A stretch of DNA of 64,000 nt, from positions 77,956,394 through 78,020,393 of the forward strand of contig OX439035.1 of the NCBI GenBank assembly GCA_949317995.1. Direction: 5' to 3'. The stretch comes from Acholoe squamosa (Eukaryota > Annelida > Polychaeta > Phyllodocida > Polynoidae). Below, piece after piece: positions 1 to 12,748 of this stretch. The translations under genes were made by a program, and so were the position numbers. The notes beneath the pieces were generated by a model. The model searched no databases, was not told the origin of the DNA, and worked only from the letters and a program-made list of their open reading frames with translations. Position 1 is the first letter of the stretch; every line of letters starts with the position of its first letter.

Positions 1-372
1 GACACAATTTGACCTATGCTACCCGAATAGACATACTTTTGACCAATTTGACATATTTTCACCATATTTACTCTAATTTGTCCTATCCTACCCTAATTGA
101 CCTGCTTTTGACCAATTTGGCCTATTTTCACAATATTTGACATAATTTGACCTATGCTACCCGAATAGACATACTTTTGACCAATTTGACCTATTTTCAC
201 CATATTTACTCTAATTTGTCCTATCCTACCCTAGTTGACCTGCTTTTGACCAATTTGGCCTATTTTCACCATATTTGACATAATTTGACCTATGCTACCC
301 GAATAGACATACTGTTGACCAATATGACCTATTTTCAACATATTTGACCTAATTTGACCTATCCTGACCCAA
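1..372. repeat. Tandem satellite, 138-bp period
   Basis: The motif GACCTATGCTACCCGAATAG recurs at about 11, 149 and 287, giving a 138-bp period and about 2.7 copies. Each unit is itself built from shorter related pieces such as TTGACCAATTTG and CCTATTTTCACCATATTTG. The array runs off the left edge of the window, so its full length is unknown. No coding potential. Confidence 0.9.
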
Positions 373-394
373 TTGACTTATTTTGACAGCTACT

Positions 395-860
395 CTTTTA
401 AGAACTCGCAATTACCTGATGTAGGAACCAGCAGGCACTCTATTTGGGAACCAGCAGGAAGTGGGTGCAGGAACCAGCACTTAATGGATGTGGGAACCAC
501 TACCAGCTACTCTATGTGGAAGCCAGCAGGTACTGGGTGCAAGAACCAGCAAGGGTGTGGGATCCAGCAGCTACTTGGGTTAGGAACCATTTTATATGGG
601 AACCAGCAGCTACTGGATGTGGGAACCAGCATGTACTGGGTACAGGAAACAGCAACTAATGTGCATGGGAACCACCAAGTGCTGGGTTTGGGAACCAGCA
701 GCTACTTGGTATGGGATCCAGTGCCAGTAGCGGATAGGTGTGGAACCGCAGTCACAGTGGGTGGGAACCACCAGTTACAGGATGCTGGAATCACCAACTA
801 CTTGGTGTGGAACCATCAGTTATTGTGTGAGGGAACCGATAGCTACCCAGTAGTTGCTGG
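395..860. repeat. Degenerate minisatellite, GGAACCAGCAGCTACTGG type
   Basis: Roughly 20-26-bp units containing GGAACCAGCAG or GGAACCACCAG repeat about 18 times with substitutions and indels. A 190-codon open frame (373-945) crosses it, but it reads the repeat as imperfect W-x-P-A and G-N-Q-Q motifs with no fixed period. I take it as a by-product of the stop-poor repeat rather than a gene. Confidence 0.8.
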
Positions 861-1077
861 TATAAACTTTGTTCAATTAGAAAGATATAGAGTGCACCAT
901 GCGATGCTAAAAGATACCAGTCACAAGTTGGTTTTCATGAGTTGACACCTTGACAGTTTGACAGCAATGAAATGAAATTGACTTTGAACATTAATATTGG
1001 TTTTGGACTCTAACTTTTTTTGTGAAAGTCAACTCTTTACTTCAACTTCAATTTGACCCTTGTGGGCCACTGTAGTA

Positions 1078-1345
1078 GGTGTGTGTGGACACAGAGGTAG
1101 ATGGGTGTGGACATATAGGAGTTAAGTGTGGACACAGAGAGAGGGGGGTGTGGACATAGAGGGAGGTGGGTGTGGACACAGAGGGAGGTGGGTGTGTATA
1201 TAGAGGGAGGTGTGTGTGCACTTAGAGGGGATGTGGACATAGAGAGGATGTGGATGTGTGAGGGGGTGCATGTGGACATGAGGCATGTGAGTGTATGTGT
1301 ATAAAAGGGAATGTATGTACATAGATGGATGTGAGTGTGGACACA
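1078..1345. repeat. Minisatellite, GTGTGGACAYAGAGGGAGGTGG type
   Basis: About 20-22-bp units with core GTGTGGACAYAGAG repeat at least ten times and decay towards the right end. Overlapping minus-strand frames rich in His, Thr and Pro come from the repeat and are not supported as genes. Confidence 0.8.
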
Positions 1346-3163
1346 TATACAGACATGTAAATATACTGGGACAGAAGGGGAATCTGACCATGAGTGTTGC
1401 AATCTACAACAACCCTGCATACAAGTAAAGTCACCTTCTGCTAGGTGTTTGTGTGAGTTACCCAAATTAGGCTGGCTGGGAATGGGTACACTGTATAAGA
1501 GGTAAGGTAATCAGTACATAAGGTGGGCCCACTATGACCTGGATTGGGAAAGGGTCTGACTGCCTCTCACACTTAGTTGTATAGTAGTAGTATGCAGCTG
1601 CAATAAGGAGGGCTATTTCTGAACACAGCCAGTGGCCACACAATTACATCTATAGGTTTGCAATCATGCATTCAGATGTACAATATCACATATTATTGCA
1701 AATAAAGATCCAGTCAAGTACTTAGGATTTCTTTTATGGATCATTGCAAATGCTGGTAAAGTGCTTGAATTAGCATTCATGAATATTGCACACAACAAGG
1801 TACAATGGCATTGGTAATATTGGGATACTAGTGCCATTTCCTATTTAGGATTGTAAGTGCCCTTATAAATAGAGCAGCAAGAAAATGGTGACCTTTGCAT
1901 GTCATAATGAATAGAAAATGGTGAAAAATGGCAAATTTATGCTTACCCACTGTTACCCTCAGTTTTTGGAGACAGGTCTTGTGTGTAGGTGAGCCAGGTG
2001 GAAATGACAGCTGAGGTGGGGCAGTGTAGCCCAAACTGGTTGGTCCTGTTGGTGTTTGGGAGTGCTCAGTAGGTATCAGCAGGGGGTGAGGGGGCACAGG
2101 GGTGGTTCTATTTCCATCTGATATGTCACGTTCATTTTTCAAATCATACTCAAATATGTTCTCGACGGACACATGTCATAACATGGTATTTATGTGTTAA
2201 TAGTCCATTAAATATCACATAGTTATAGTCCATTAAATATCACATAGTTCATAGTGAGTCTATACATGAGGTGTGATGGACCTAGGCATCAACCTGTTAC
2301 AGTGTATTTTCAATGGATGGAACTATGGCATGCATCCCATATGAAGGAAGTCTGGTGTAAATTTGAGATTTCCCCAAATATTTTCCCCCAAAAATGACAC
2401 AAAAGAGAGTCAAAAAAGTTTTCCATGTGAGTATCTTGATGCTCATTTTTGAGAAGATTAATGTTAAAATAACTCTTCAGCACTAAAATTTCATAAGTAC
2501 CTGTCTTGGATATGGACCAGGGGTAAAGACCAAACCAAATGTCTGGGTATTTATTTAGTACAGTGAATAAGGCACAGTGAGATTTTGGGTGCTTTTACAA
2601 GGTTAAGTAGACAGCACAGACAGTGTTAAATGATGCCAGTATATTTTTCATGGGAGGCTGAGTTTAGATATGCTTTTACATTCACCCATTTATGCCCCAG
2701 AAATCCCCCTCCCCATCTGACTAAAATGACCTGTTCTGTAAGTGTGTACCACAGGTGGTTTGCCTGCACCCTACAACCTTGACAGTCTAAATTTAGCTGA
2801 CTCTTTACTTAGTGCCCGTAAACAACTTAGCATGCCCTATAATCATTGAGTGCCTATTTGCCAGGCCTCTAAATGCTACCTAACTCTTTAAGGTCTGCTG
2901 ATGCAGTAGTGTGACGTGCCCATTGGCTGGCATGTTTTACCGATGAAGACTTGGGGAGTCTGCTTGCCAGCACTTCATTGGGGCATCATGCTGATCTTCC
3001 CAAAGCGTAAGCATGATGCTTGAATGTAGCCCTGGCTGCATTAATGCACCATACCAACCAAAATGCATTAATGCATTAGGGTTAGCCCTTAAAGGGTTTA
3101 ACTCTGTTCAACACATGTCTAGCAAACATGCACATTTAGTGAGATATCAATAAGGGTCATAAT
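1346..3163. other. No gene seen
   Basis: AT-rich unique sequence with no convincing exon. A 25-bp unit (AGTCCATTAAATATCACATA core) is tandemly duplicated at 2202-2251. The palindrome TGCATTAATGCA occurs at about 3037, with a near copy at about 3062. The 114-codon minus-strand frame at 1828-2172 has no recognisable features. Confidence 0.5.
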
Positions 3164-3175
3164 TATTAGAACGGG

Positions 3176-3300
3176 CGAGTGAGTGAGTAATAAATGTTTA
3201 ACGCCATTTCGACAACTGAGGTCATATTCATGGTGAGAACTACATTACACATCTTCACAGATGAATGTGTCAGTGCCCATGCATATGTGCACCACACACA
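3176..3300 (-). mobile_element. (ACTC)n-tailed short retroposon, 5'-truncated copy
   Basis: This matches the family seen complete at 50842-51029, in the same orientation. Read on the minus strand it ends in an (ACTC)n tail, here seen as GTGAGTGAGT at the left. The last ~55 bases at the right, which are the 5' head in the sense orientation, are missing. It is flanked by TATTAGAACGGG (3164-3175) and TATTAGAATGGG (3301-3312), a 12-bp target duplication with one mismatch. Truncation at the head plus a target duplication is what LINE-driven insertion produces. The mismatch suggests an older insertion. Confidence 0.85.
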
Positions 3301-3382
3301 TATTAGAATGGGACACATAATATTATGATTCAATCAACTTTATGTATCAATTTTGTCAGTAGCTTAAGTCAATCAATTTTCC

Positions 3383-3645
3383 TTTTTTTTGGGGGGGGGC
3401 AAGGCTCTCCCTCTTTTTTTTTCTGCCTCGCTCTCTTTCTATTTTGCTCTCTTTCTCTCTCTTCCCTCCCTCTATTGCCTTCCTCTCTTTCTCCCGTTTC
3501 CCTCTCCCTTTCTCTCTCTCTCCTTTCCCTCTCCCTCTCTCTCTCACTCTCTCTCTCTTTCTCTCTTTATATCTATCTCTCTTGCTCTCTCTGTGCCTCT
3601 CTTGCCCTCTCATTTCTTTCCATCTCACTCCCTCTCTCTGTTCTT
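3383..3645. repeat. Pyrimidine-rich CT/CTCTTT microsatellite
   Basis: Long CT-rich tract preceded by T8 and G9 runs. Ser/Leu-rich frames on the plus strand and Arg/Glu-rich frames on the minus strand are translations of the repeat only. Confidence 0.9.
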
Positions 3646-5423
3646 TGGACCAAACCAGGATTCCATGCTCACACAGAGGCCCCTGGTGGACTGTGGCATC
3701 TTCACTTTATGCTGAAGAATCAGACTTATGTGTATAAATCTCACTAGAGGGCCCTGTTAAAAACTGGGGAATATCAGGGTAATTCACGGGATTGTAGGTA
3801 CTATTCCCAGGATCTTCCCGAGAATATGTGCTCACAGATTCACCAGTCGTTCACGGGTTTTTCCCGTGTCTTGTTTCGAGGGAGTCCACAGCCCAGGGAT
3901 GTACTAATTAAAAGAACACAATGCATCGTATACTCTGTGTTTTTGGATTGCCTCTAGAACTTTGCCAACCATGCTGAAGGTGTGACTCACTGTTGCCAAA
4001 GGACAAAGGCCCCGCCTTGAAAACCAAATGAGCGGAATGTGATATCGATCTTTTGAGGAAATCAGTCATCAACAGCCCATCATCCGACTCAAGGACGCCA
4101 TCAAATAATCAGACAAAAATGTTGAATTAATTCTGCCCATGGCCTTCTAAGCGGACTGGGCCAGTGGCTAATATTTTCTCGGCCCGTTATGTTACAAATA
4201 ATCCAAGCATGAGTTATTTAAAGTAACCCTCTATGACTAGGACAATCTGACAAGGTAAACATTAGCTTTGGACATGAAGGAAAAAGTACAGTTTTATAGG
4301 GATAAGACAAACAACCTTTGAATATGCGCCAAAGCTCTGCTTTGTGAATTGTGCGGTTGAGAGAAAGGTCCTGGGGCACCTTTACTGCAAGGTTTTGCGA
4401 CATGAGGTTTGGTCTCAGGGACAGAATTTGCATTGATTATGAGGGCCAGTTGGGGCATGATGTTTAAAGAGAAGATATTCGACATGCAATCGTAGATGTT
4501 GTCTTTAACTTAAGTTTTTAACAGTTTCCCTCTGGAGGTGTGTCATAGAATTTTGGAATGTAAATATATGCAGAAATTGGCACCAGAGCAATTTGACTTT
4601 TAAAGCAACTGAAAATGATATATATTATTGATAAACAGGCTTCCACAAGCACATTCTATAGGAATGCTGAGTCCATAATAGAAAACCCTGTCAGGAAAAT
4701 AATCATATTACTACACAGTTCCCCCTTTCTCTTCCCCAGGTTTCTCCCACTCTCATACAATTATAGAGTCTAACTAGAGTGTGTTGTTTCCTTATTCTTT
4801 TAGATGATTTATCAAGAAAACAATACCTTGCCAAAAGTGATTAACACCCAGCTAACCTGGAAACAATTAAATTCGGCCATGCTGTAAGAACCCCTCTGCT
4901 GGCAATGCCTGAACTGGAATAGCCTCAGCATCCCAGTAATGCATTTACTGCCAGCGATATTGACCAATTTGCCGAAACTATTCCAGCAATTTCACAAACC
5001 CCTTAATTAGATCTACAACTTTCTGAGCAAATGAGAACAGCGTCAAAATCTAAGTTCTGTCCAATTAGTGCCTAATTTCGCGTTTTTCTATCGGCTCCAT
5101 GAATATCGAATCATCCCATCAGGGAAAAATAAATAGGGTGTTACTGGAACCAGGAAACACCATGCTGGCACCTGTAAAATTAGAGAATATGAGACATTAA
5201 GTACGAGTCTAGGAAGAGGTTGTTCTCCTGGCTTCCTCCTTGTTCCCGTTTATTCTTACCACAATTCACATCGCTTTCTTCACTCATAACCCTTCTCCAT
5301 TCAACCAGTCTTCCTGCTGCCTTGTTTTGTAGTATAGGTGGGAAAAGAGGAAATGGTTGTTGTGCATTTTATTGGGATACATTTCTTTGGTTTGCTGTGT
5401 TCAATCACTCTCTTGGCGCTCCT
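3646..5423. other. No gene seen
   Basis: Unique AT-rich sequence. Minor structure: CACGGG-TTTTT-CCCGTG stem-loop at about 3854-3870. The short minus-strand frames at 4218-4485 have no recognised motif. Nothing else supportable. Confidence 0.5.
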
Positions 5424-5469
5424 TCTCGGTCTCTTTTTCTCCATCTCCCTCTCTCTGTCTCTCTGTCTA

Positions 5470-5510
<41 letters not shown>

Positions 5511-5537
5511 GCTTCTCTCTCTGTTTCTGTCTGTCTA

Positions 5538-5568
<31 letters not shown>

Positions 5569-5637
5569 GCTTCTCTCTCTCTGTCTGTCTCTGTCTCTCT
5601 CTGTCTCTCTGTATCTCCCTCTCTCTCTGTCTCTCTC

Positions 5638-5722
<85 letters not shown>

Positions 5723-5875
5723 TCTCTGCATGTCGATGTGTGCCCGTTTGTCTCTGTTCCTCTGTATCTGCCCGTTTCTGTATCCCTATCTCTCTCTGTC
5801 TTTCACTCCGTCTGTCTGTGTCCCTTTCTCTATGTCTCTCCGCTTCTCTGTATCTCTGTATCTCTCTCTCTCTCT
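5424..5875. repeat. Large compound (CT)n/(CTGT)n microsatellite
   Basis: About 450 bases of CTCT and TCTGTCTG blocks, including an uninterrupted CT run at about 5662-5718. All overlapping long frames (Ser-Leu-Cys or Arg-Glu rich) are repeat translations. Confidence 0.95.
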
Positions 5876-6850
5876 TCCTTTTTTATATGTGTGTTTCCGA
5901 AGGTACTAACGGCCTTCAATCGACTGACTATTTACAACTTGACAGAGTATCTGACTCCTACTTCCGACCCTGTGAACGTGGAAATCACTGCACCTGTCAG
6001 CCCCTGAGAGGTAACCACTTTAAGTGCCTCAAAGGGGCCTAGGGCGGTGAATCCCCTCCTGGTCGCCCCTCATGGGTCCCTCTTCCTCCAGGTCGATAAG
6101 GTATACACCCAACAGAGAAATGACGTCATTGGCCTTCCTGACGAGCCTGTACATTCCGAGGGTTCAATATCAACCAGAGCCCTTCCGTATTACCCCGTTC
6201 CTTCATACCTATTGGAAGTACAGCAGAAAGGAGCTGCCTTGCCCCTCTAATAATGAATACAAGTGGACCTTCCTTGTCCCTTGAGAATTAAGAGGGGTCA
6301 GTATGCCTGAGGCTAGGTGTGCCCAATATAGCCTCCCACAGGTGTGGAGAATATCGATACTAGTGGGGATTAGGCAGGTGTTAGGGGCATTAAGGGGAAG
6401 GACTCAGCTTGATAGGTTCTGTAAAGAAGTGAATCGTTGAGAACCGGTTACAGACAGATAGAAGTACATTTATGTAGTTTAAGTCACATCTAGGCTATGT
6501 ACACAGTGTATTGAATTGCTCTTTTTTTTTGGCTTCGCGTCAAGCACCGGCATGCCTACAATAGACAAACCGTTCGAAAGGGATCAAATTAAGAAAAATA
6601 AAATCCTTTACATATTGGCAACCTGTTTGCTAGGTTATGATTTTTAGTTAAGTTATAATTGGCCCATCATGCCTTAAAACAAGTATAGAGGTACTGTTGG
6701 TTAAAGCTAGCTGACAATTACAATTACGGTTCCTGTTAGTGGGATTCATTACCAAGCAACACAGAAGTCAAGAAGTGTGGAATCATCTTCCCCATTTCAG
6801 AAGCTAGCCTCGTTTTTCAGACTGTGTTACCTTTAGTGAGTCAAACATCA
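5876..6850. other. No gene seen
   Basis: Stop-free stretches at 5900-6290 extend frames that begin in the CT repeat and show no recognised domain. No exon could be supported. Confidence 0.4.
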
Positions 6851-7514
6851 CACTGATAAAAATAGAGTCTAATATCTTAGTCAGTAGTGACTAACTTAAG
6901 ATAGTCAAATGATAGTGCGATTTTTGGCTATCCCTCTATAGTCACCTGTGACTAACTTAAGTTAGTCATATAGTCAACACATAGTCATGCCTTTAATCTA
7001 TTGAAATAGTCCTTAGTCAGATGACTATCATTTTGTTGCTAAGCAACATTTAGTTAGTAAATATGACTAATATATACAGTCAGTACTGACTGTACCTGCA
7101 AGCAAACATTCATCCAATCAAAGATGGCTGCCATATGCTTTCCCATTGATGAACAGTTTGAACCCACAATAACTATTGTTTTACTGCAATGGTCACAAAT
7201 ATCACAGCAAATAGTTAACTTACCTATCCATTAATGGCCAGACATATTGAGTTTCCATGGATGGTCAGGTTAAGATGATGATATGGCCTGGTTATGATTG
7301 TCTCCTCTTAGTCCAGGCAACCATAAATATGTCCTCTTTCTGGCTGATGGTTTTTGTGCACAGAAACCTGTGACATCATCAATCTGTGAGCTCCACATAT
7401 AGTCAAATTGACTATCTTTCTGACTAATATGTGACTAAGGTATATAGTCATGTGACTATGGGGCTCAGAATATGTGGGTATAGTCACTACTGACTATAGG
7501 TTTTATTATCAGTG
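6851..7514. mobile_element. CACTG-ended inverted-repeat element (non-autonomous DNA transposon)
   Basis: The left end begins CACTGATAAAAATAGAGTC, and the right end read in reverse begins CACTGATAATAAAACC, then TATAGTC. Inside, the hexamer TAGTCA and its complement TGACTA occur many times in both orientations, clustered near both ends (for example 6878-7025 and 7400-7495). Repeated subterminal motifs are known as transposase-binding arrays in CACTA-type elements, so that class is a reasonable guess. There is no coding capacity. Target duplication is not clear; flanking CA/CA is possible. Confidence 0.65.
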
Positions 7515-9822
7515 CAGAGTCACCACGTCAGATACTCAGGATGTATTTTAAACTCTGAATTTATGAGCCTCACTTATCAATGGATTCTTTCTTAAAAAGT
7601 CTTGCATTGTAGAACATGTGTTTTCCCCTGAATAATAACAAAGGGTAAGTGGAAGATTATAGGTCTGGGCCTCTGCAATAAATCTTCCCCAGGGATCTTA
7701 ATGAAACAATTATCTTCACACAAAAAGGCGCCCTTTCCTATCAAGATCGTTGCCTAGTAACACTTGGCACCATGGCTCATGATAGAATTCCAAGATTGCC
7801 TTTTCAAGAATCCCTGGCTGTTTGATCCCCTGGGTCCCTCACAGGAAAGATGACCATGCCCACTGACAGCAATCTAGTATGGAATGCCACAGAAAGTACT
7901 TCCTTCAATCTTGGAAAATTCCCTTTCTTTTCATGTTGAGTAATAATTTGTCTTTGTAGTGGTCACATTTTACAGTGGGGAGTCTTTTCGTTTCATGATT
8001 GCCCAAAGTGTATCGAGAATGTGTAAACGCTTGTTTATCCTAGTATAACCAATGGCGGCAGAAAAGCCGTGGGGGATGTGAGGAATGCATGCACTATCCG
8101 ACACTCTTCTTTTTCGTGCTGGCCTAATGATAGTGTACGGAGGAAAGAGCTGCGATCCACTTCCAAACAAAGGGAAGAGCTGTGATGATATTACAAAATC
8201 GACAAAGGCTCTGGCTGGTTATGTATGGTGTCTTTTCTATCGAAATAGATGCCATGGAAACCTTTGAATGTCACTGTCTCTGCCTCTAATCAATTGAAAG
8301 ACACGAATTCAACACCTGACCACGCCTTTCAAACGACAGTGAATATACGGTTTACTATTTTTACCAAAGCATGCATCAGTAGTATCTAGCATGGATAAAC
8401 TTGTGGTGGTTAGAAAATGCCCTTACCACATTCATACCCAATATGAAAATAATCGTATCGAATAATATTATGTCTGCTAATTTTAGCCCTTTAAAAAGGA
8501 GGATGTCCATTGTTAGCATGGCCCACGCACAAGAAAGAAAATATCTTCCAAATGAACTATTTTCATCTGTTATAGAATGAGTGTCATATGATTTTGGCAT
8601 TTGTTATATTGTAAATGTCTCATGACACGTATATCAGATATATTAACTTTTGAATCTCCAAATTTCAATTGTAATTGAACTCAGTTTAACTTCATTTTAT
8701 TTTGGATCTAGTAGGGATGCAATTGGGCTAGAATAACGAAACTAATTGAACCTAAGATAATGGACTTACTCGTAAGAGGATAAAGAGATATCAAAATGGA
8801 GATCTGAAGTGAAGAATTAGCTTTTGAACCTACCACACTGTGGGATTCAGGCAGTGTCGTAAGAATCCACTTTGATTTTTTTTTAATGTCCACAATCTAT
8901 TCTAGTAGTTATGCTCTCTATAGAGTCTATTCTGTACTGTTGTTCAGCAATTAACAATGGGAATTGTACTAAAAGCGAATTTATAGTTTTCAGCCCAAGG
9001 TGGGAGATGGGTTGTTCAGTAGGTTATTTCTTATTAGACTATGGCTGCATCCTTCAGGTCGCACTAGATTTTCCATAGGAATAACACTAAGACTTGCAGT
9101 CGTATATAGTGCTGTCTGGGAGCGTAGTGCTTTAAGAAATGTATGTTTCACCCCCGATCCCCACACTTGTTAGAAAAAAAAAACACGAGATTTTAGGGTA
9201 AGATTTCAGTAGGTTTGCATGTCTGCGCTTTTTCCCAAAAAAAGGATAATTTTTTCAAGCAAAATTTGTGGAATATGGAGAAAAGGGTATGTATTTCTTG
9301 CAGAAGAAAGGGTTAAGAGCATATAATATTATATGTTTCCATGTGTGACAGGCCACGTGTCTACATGCCGTTTTCTGATAAATGATCTAGATGTATATTG
9401 CTTCATAAAAAGTGTACACTTCATTAACAAAAAGGTAGTGTTCACAGAAATGTCAGCATTTTTGAGAAAAAGATGGTTATGGTGTTGATAGATGATTCCT
9501 TGTAGTTTTCCTTGGAATACCTGTTCAAATCAAAACAAATAATCATAAACACAAAACAGAAACAGTCTAAATCTAGACCACCCCAGTCCCACCCATAGAA
9601 AAAGAGGTAAGTTTAAGGGCCTTGAAATCAGCGATTTCACTATAAAAAGGGTTGTTATCTGGCTCAAAAATCAGTGGAAAGGGGTCATTATTGGAAAATA
9701 TTTATGAGGATAGTGTCATGTTACCACTGGGAGTGCGGGGACCGGGGTTTCACCCCAACCTATGAAATATCCCGAAGAGCTTTGAACAAATTAATAAAAC
9801 TTTCCCTTTTCTTCTTCAACAG
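7515..9822. other. Upstream intron of the receptor gene, no exon seen
   Basis: AT-rich sequence ending in the pyrimidine tract and AG acceptor at 9821-9822. I looked for ligand-binding-domain exons of the glutamate receptor and found none. The acceptor phase (one base of a codon supplied by an earlier exon) shows that at least one exon lies further upstream. Confidence 0.6.
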
Positions 9823-10889
9823 ACGGGCACGGCGGGCTGGTACAGTTCGACAAGCAGGGCGACGGGCTGGGCCGTTATTATCTTCTCAACTACCGGCGGA
9901 ACCGGACGACGCGCCGCTTCGAGTACAGCCGGGTGGGGCGATGGTCGGCGGCCGGACTAGTCATGTTCGAGGATCAGCGGACGGTGTGGACTGGAGGCAC
10001 GTACGACGTGCCTGAAAGCCGCTGCTCGAAGCCATGTGCGCAAGATGAGATAAAAAATGTGCAGCAGGGGGACACTTGCTGCTGGATCTGCACCAAGTGC
10101 AAGCCATGGGAGTATGTTAAAGACGAGTTCACTTGTGTGGACTGCGGGGAGGGCTACTGGCCCTACGAACAGAAACGCTCGTGCTATAAGCTGCAGGAGA
10201 AATACATACGATGGAACAGTGTATTTGCTATCGTGCCGGTCTGCTTGAGCATCTTTGGTATGTTATTAACCACCATTGTTATCGTAACATTCTTACGCCA
10301 TTGGGACACTCCAGTGGTAAAGGCCAGTGGACGTGAGCTCAGCTTCCTCCTGCTCTCTGGCTTCCTCGTATGTTACTCCATGTCATTTATCCTTATAATT
10401 AAACCTTCTGCCATCGTCTGTGCTGTCCAGCGTTTCGGCATCGGCTTCGGTTTCTCAATGACCTATGCCTCACTGCTCACCAAGACGAACAGAATCTCGC
10501 GAATATTTGACAGTGCTAGCAAATCGGCAAAAAGGCCGGCCTTCATCAGTCCCAAGTCGCAGTTGGTGATAAGCGCAGTGCTGATATCGTTCCAGATGGT
10601 ACTTGCCTGTGTGTGGATGGTACTGGAGCCTCCAGGGACTAGACATTACTTCCTGGGAGGACAGAGGGACCAGGTAATACTGAAGTGTCGCATCAAGGAT
10701 ATCTCCTTCCTAATATCGCTCATCTACAACATGCTACTTATCATAGTATGTACGGTATATGCCGTAAAGACTCGAAAAATCCCAGAGAACTTCAACGAGT
10801 CCAAGTTCATAGGTTTCACCATGTACACCACCTGTATCATTTGGCTGGCCTTTGTTCCCATTTACTTCGGAACACTCAACTCATTTGAA
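9823..10889 (+). CDS. GRM3-like: Group II metabotropic glutamate receptor, exon with Cys-rich domain and TM1-TM6
   Basis: First visible exon of a class C GPCR that senses glutamate at the neuronal plasma membrane and, in group II receptors, couples to Gi/o to lower cAMP. It starts after a TTCTTCAACAG acceptor; an Asp or Glu codon is completed by the upstream exon. Residues 1-45 are the end of the ligand-binding domain (FDKQGDGLGRY). Residues 66-121 carry the nine cysteines of the receptor Cys-rich domain (CCWICTKC core). From about residue 130 come TM1-TM6, with KTNRI after TM3 and the family signature FTMYTTCIIWLAF in TM6. The TRKIPENFNESKFIGF loop and the EPPGT loop match group II (vertebrate mGluR2/3, Drosophila mGluRA) better than groups I or III, from remembered alignments. 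The exon ends at TTTGAA before donor GTAAGT, phase 0. Its first 350 bases are far more GC-rich than the flanking introns. The gene lacks its N-terminus in this window. Confidence 0.97.
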
Positions 10890-12093
10890 GTAAGTATAGA
10901 TCTATGATTCATTAATTTGATCTCTTTTGCCTCAACCATATCTTAGTGTAGACCATTACTAGAGGGTGGATGGGTACATAGTATAGAAAAAAGAGAAAAT
11001 AATGATAAACCGTTCTTTTCTTGACTCAGGTGCAATTTTTCAATTGCACACTAATTGCAATTCACTCGACATGCAATACTTTCCTTCTTCCCTCATCTAC
11101 ATCTATCCCGCTGCCTGCCACAGGGCGGTGACCTTTTAGTTTTTGTCCACCATGTAACCACTAATCAGTGCAGACAACCCGACCCCTGGTACCCCGTGGA
11201 CGAGTCAGGGACAAGGAACTTCTTTTAGGCCGTACTCCCGGTCTCTATGGACAGGAGCGCGCTAGTTCAGGGACTTTTCCGTGGTGTCATCGATCGACGA
11301 TGAATTTACTACTCGTCTTCAGATATATGGACGAATGCGAATATAATTCATTTGCTATATCGTCGTCTTAATGTAAGAAGGTTGTAACTGCACAGAGAGA
11401 AGAACACTGATCGCTTTGACGCATACTGCACAGGTCACAATTTGTCTCCCACATGACATGTATGAATGCATGTCAAATGAGGTTGACGCTCTCATATTTG
11501 GTTCGTCAACTCCACTTGACATGCGTAATGAAGACACGTCACATATTTCTGATCCATTCACCTGAGTGCTAGGTAATACTGTGAGACAATTATGTAAGGG
11601 TCAAGAGCTGTCAATAGCCATGTACCAATGGTTCAATCAAGGCAGGCCTATAATAAAAGGCAGGGGATATCATAGTCCCACAGGCCTGCAACACTAAGGA
11701 ACTTTACTTGACTGAGGACCTCTATGCAGTCCATAAGACAAGGGCATGGAGGTGCATGGCAATGCCATCTGTGTCCATGTAATGAAGATACTGAGATTAT
11801 AGACTGTGGGTTAGCATACAATCTTTTGGTATTTTCACTGACCCACACACAAGGTGTCTAACCTCTTCAGTTGAAGAATTCAGGATTGAGGATGTCTATT
11901 TTGATATTCAATAACAAATGCAAATTTAACAATGAAATAGAATTCACTACCATTCATTGATAGTATTTACAGACCTTAGTGATCTATTCTTCATGAAAAC
12001 AAAATGACACAGATACATCAAATGTCTCAAGTGTTAGTAGTACCTCTCGGTAGTGATTAATCCTGGTACCAAAATGGTTGTTTGCCCCATCTA

Positions 12094-12748
12094 CCGTAAA
12101 CTCCCGCGTATAAGACGCGTCCTCTACGCCAAACAAAATGCTGGGGAGTCTTATAGCTTTCACTCAAGTTTGGGGTGCGTCTTATACGTGGGTTTTTCCA
12201 ACATCTCATTTTGGAAAATGCGCCGATGACAGCTTGAACTCATATAGCCAGCACCGCGGCAGACCGGGAGGTGTCAACGCGCTCGGCGGGTTTGACACTG
12301 ACCGTGTGCCGATGACAGCTTGAACTCATAGCGCCAGCACCGCGGCAGACAGGGAGGTGTCGACGCGCTCGGCGGGTTTGACACCGACCGTGTGCCGATG
12401 ACAGCTTGAACTCATATAGCCAGCACCGCGGCAGACCGGGAGGTGTCGACGGGCGCTCGGCGGGTTTGACGCCGACCGTGTGCCGATGACAGCTTGAACT
12501 CAAAGCGGCATGGCTGGCCGGGGTGTAGGGAACATGTGGGCCGACGACAGCAAATTTTGGGGGTGGGGGGTGGGGGGGGTGCGTCCTATATGCGAACCCC
12601 CCCTGCTGAGTTGGGGGGGCGTCTTGTACGGGGGGTTTTTTACAAATCGATTCAGAGGGGTTGGATGCGTTTTCTACGCGAAACAGCCTACCGTGAGTTT
12701 GGGGAGCGTCTTCTACGCGCACCGCGTCTTCTACGCGGGAGATTACGG
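12094..12748. mobile_element. TA-flanked inverted-repeat element, CCGTAAACTCCCGCG ends
   Basis: The left end reads CCGTAAACTCCCGCGTATAA and the reverse of the right end reads CCGTAATCTCCCGCGTAGAA, about 27 bp of near-identical terminal inverted repeat. TA dinucleotides at 12092-12093 and 12749-12750 fit a TA target duplication. The GCGTATAAGACGC motif recurs in variants inside both arms. There is no transposase frame; the minus-strand frame at 12240-12797 is a shadow of the internal minisatellite. Superfamily not assigned. Confidence 0.75.
12222..12535. repeat. Minisatellite inside the TA-flanked element, 86-88-bp unit x 3.6
   Basis: GCCGATGACAGCTTGAACTC starts units at 12222, 12308, 12394 and 12482. 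Units also share CACCGCGGCAGACCGGGAGG and CTCGGCGGGTTTGAC. The GC-rich repeat sits wholly within the inverted-repeat element, so it probably arose by expansion after or during element evolution. Confidence 0.85.

Noticed and set aside
373-945. 190-codon open frame over the GGAACCAGCAG repeat
   Set aside because: It tracks a degenerate minisatellite of irregular period, has no signal peptide or domain, and is explained by a lack of stops in the repeat.
5220-6042. Long Ser/Leu/Cys-rich and Arg/Glu-rich frames
   Set aside because: Translations of the CT/CTGT microsatellite. The same applies to frames at 3325-3747, 23147-23512, 56041-56437 and 58615-58932.
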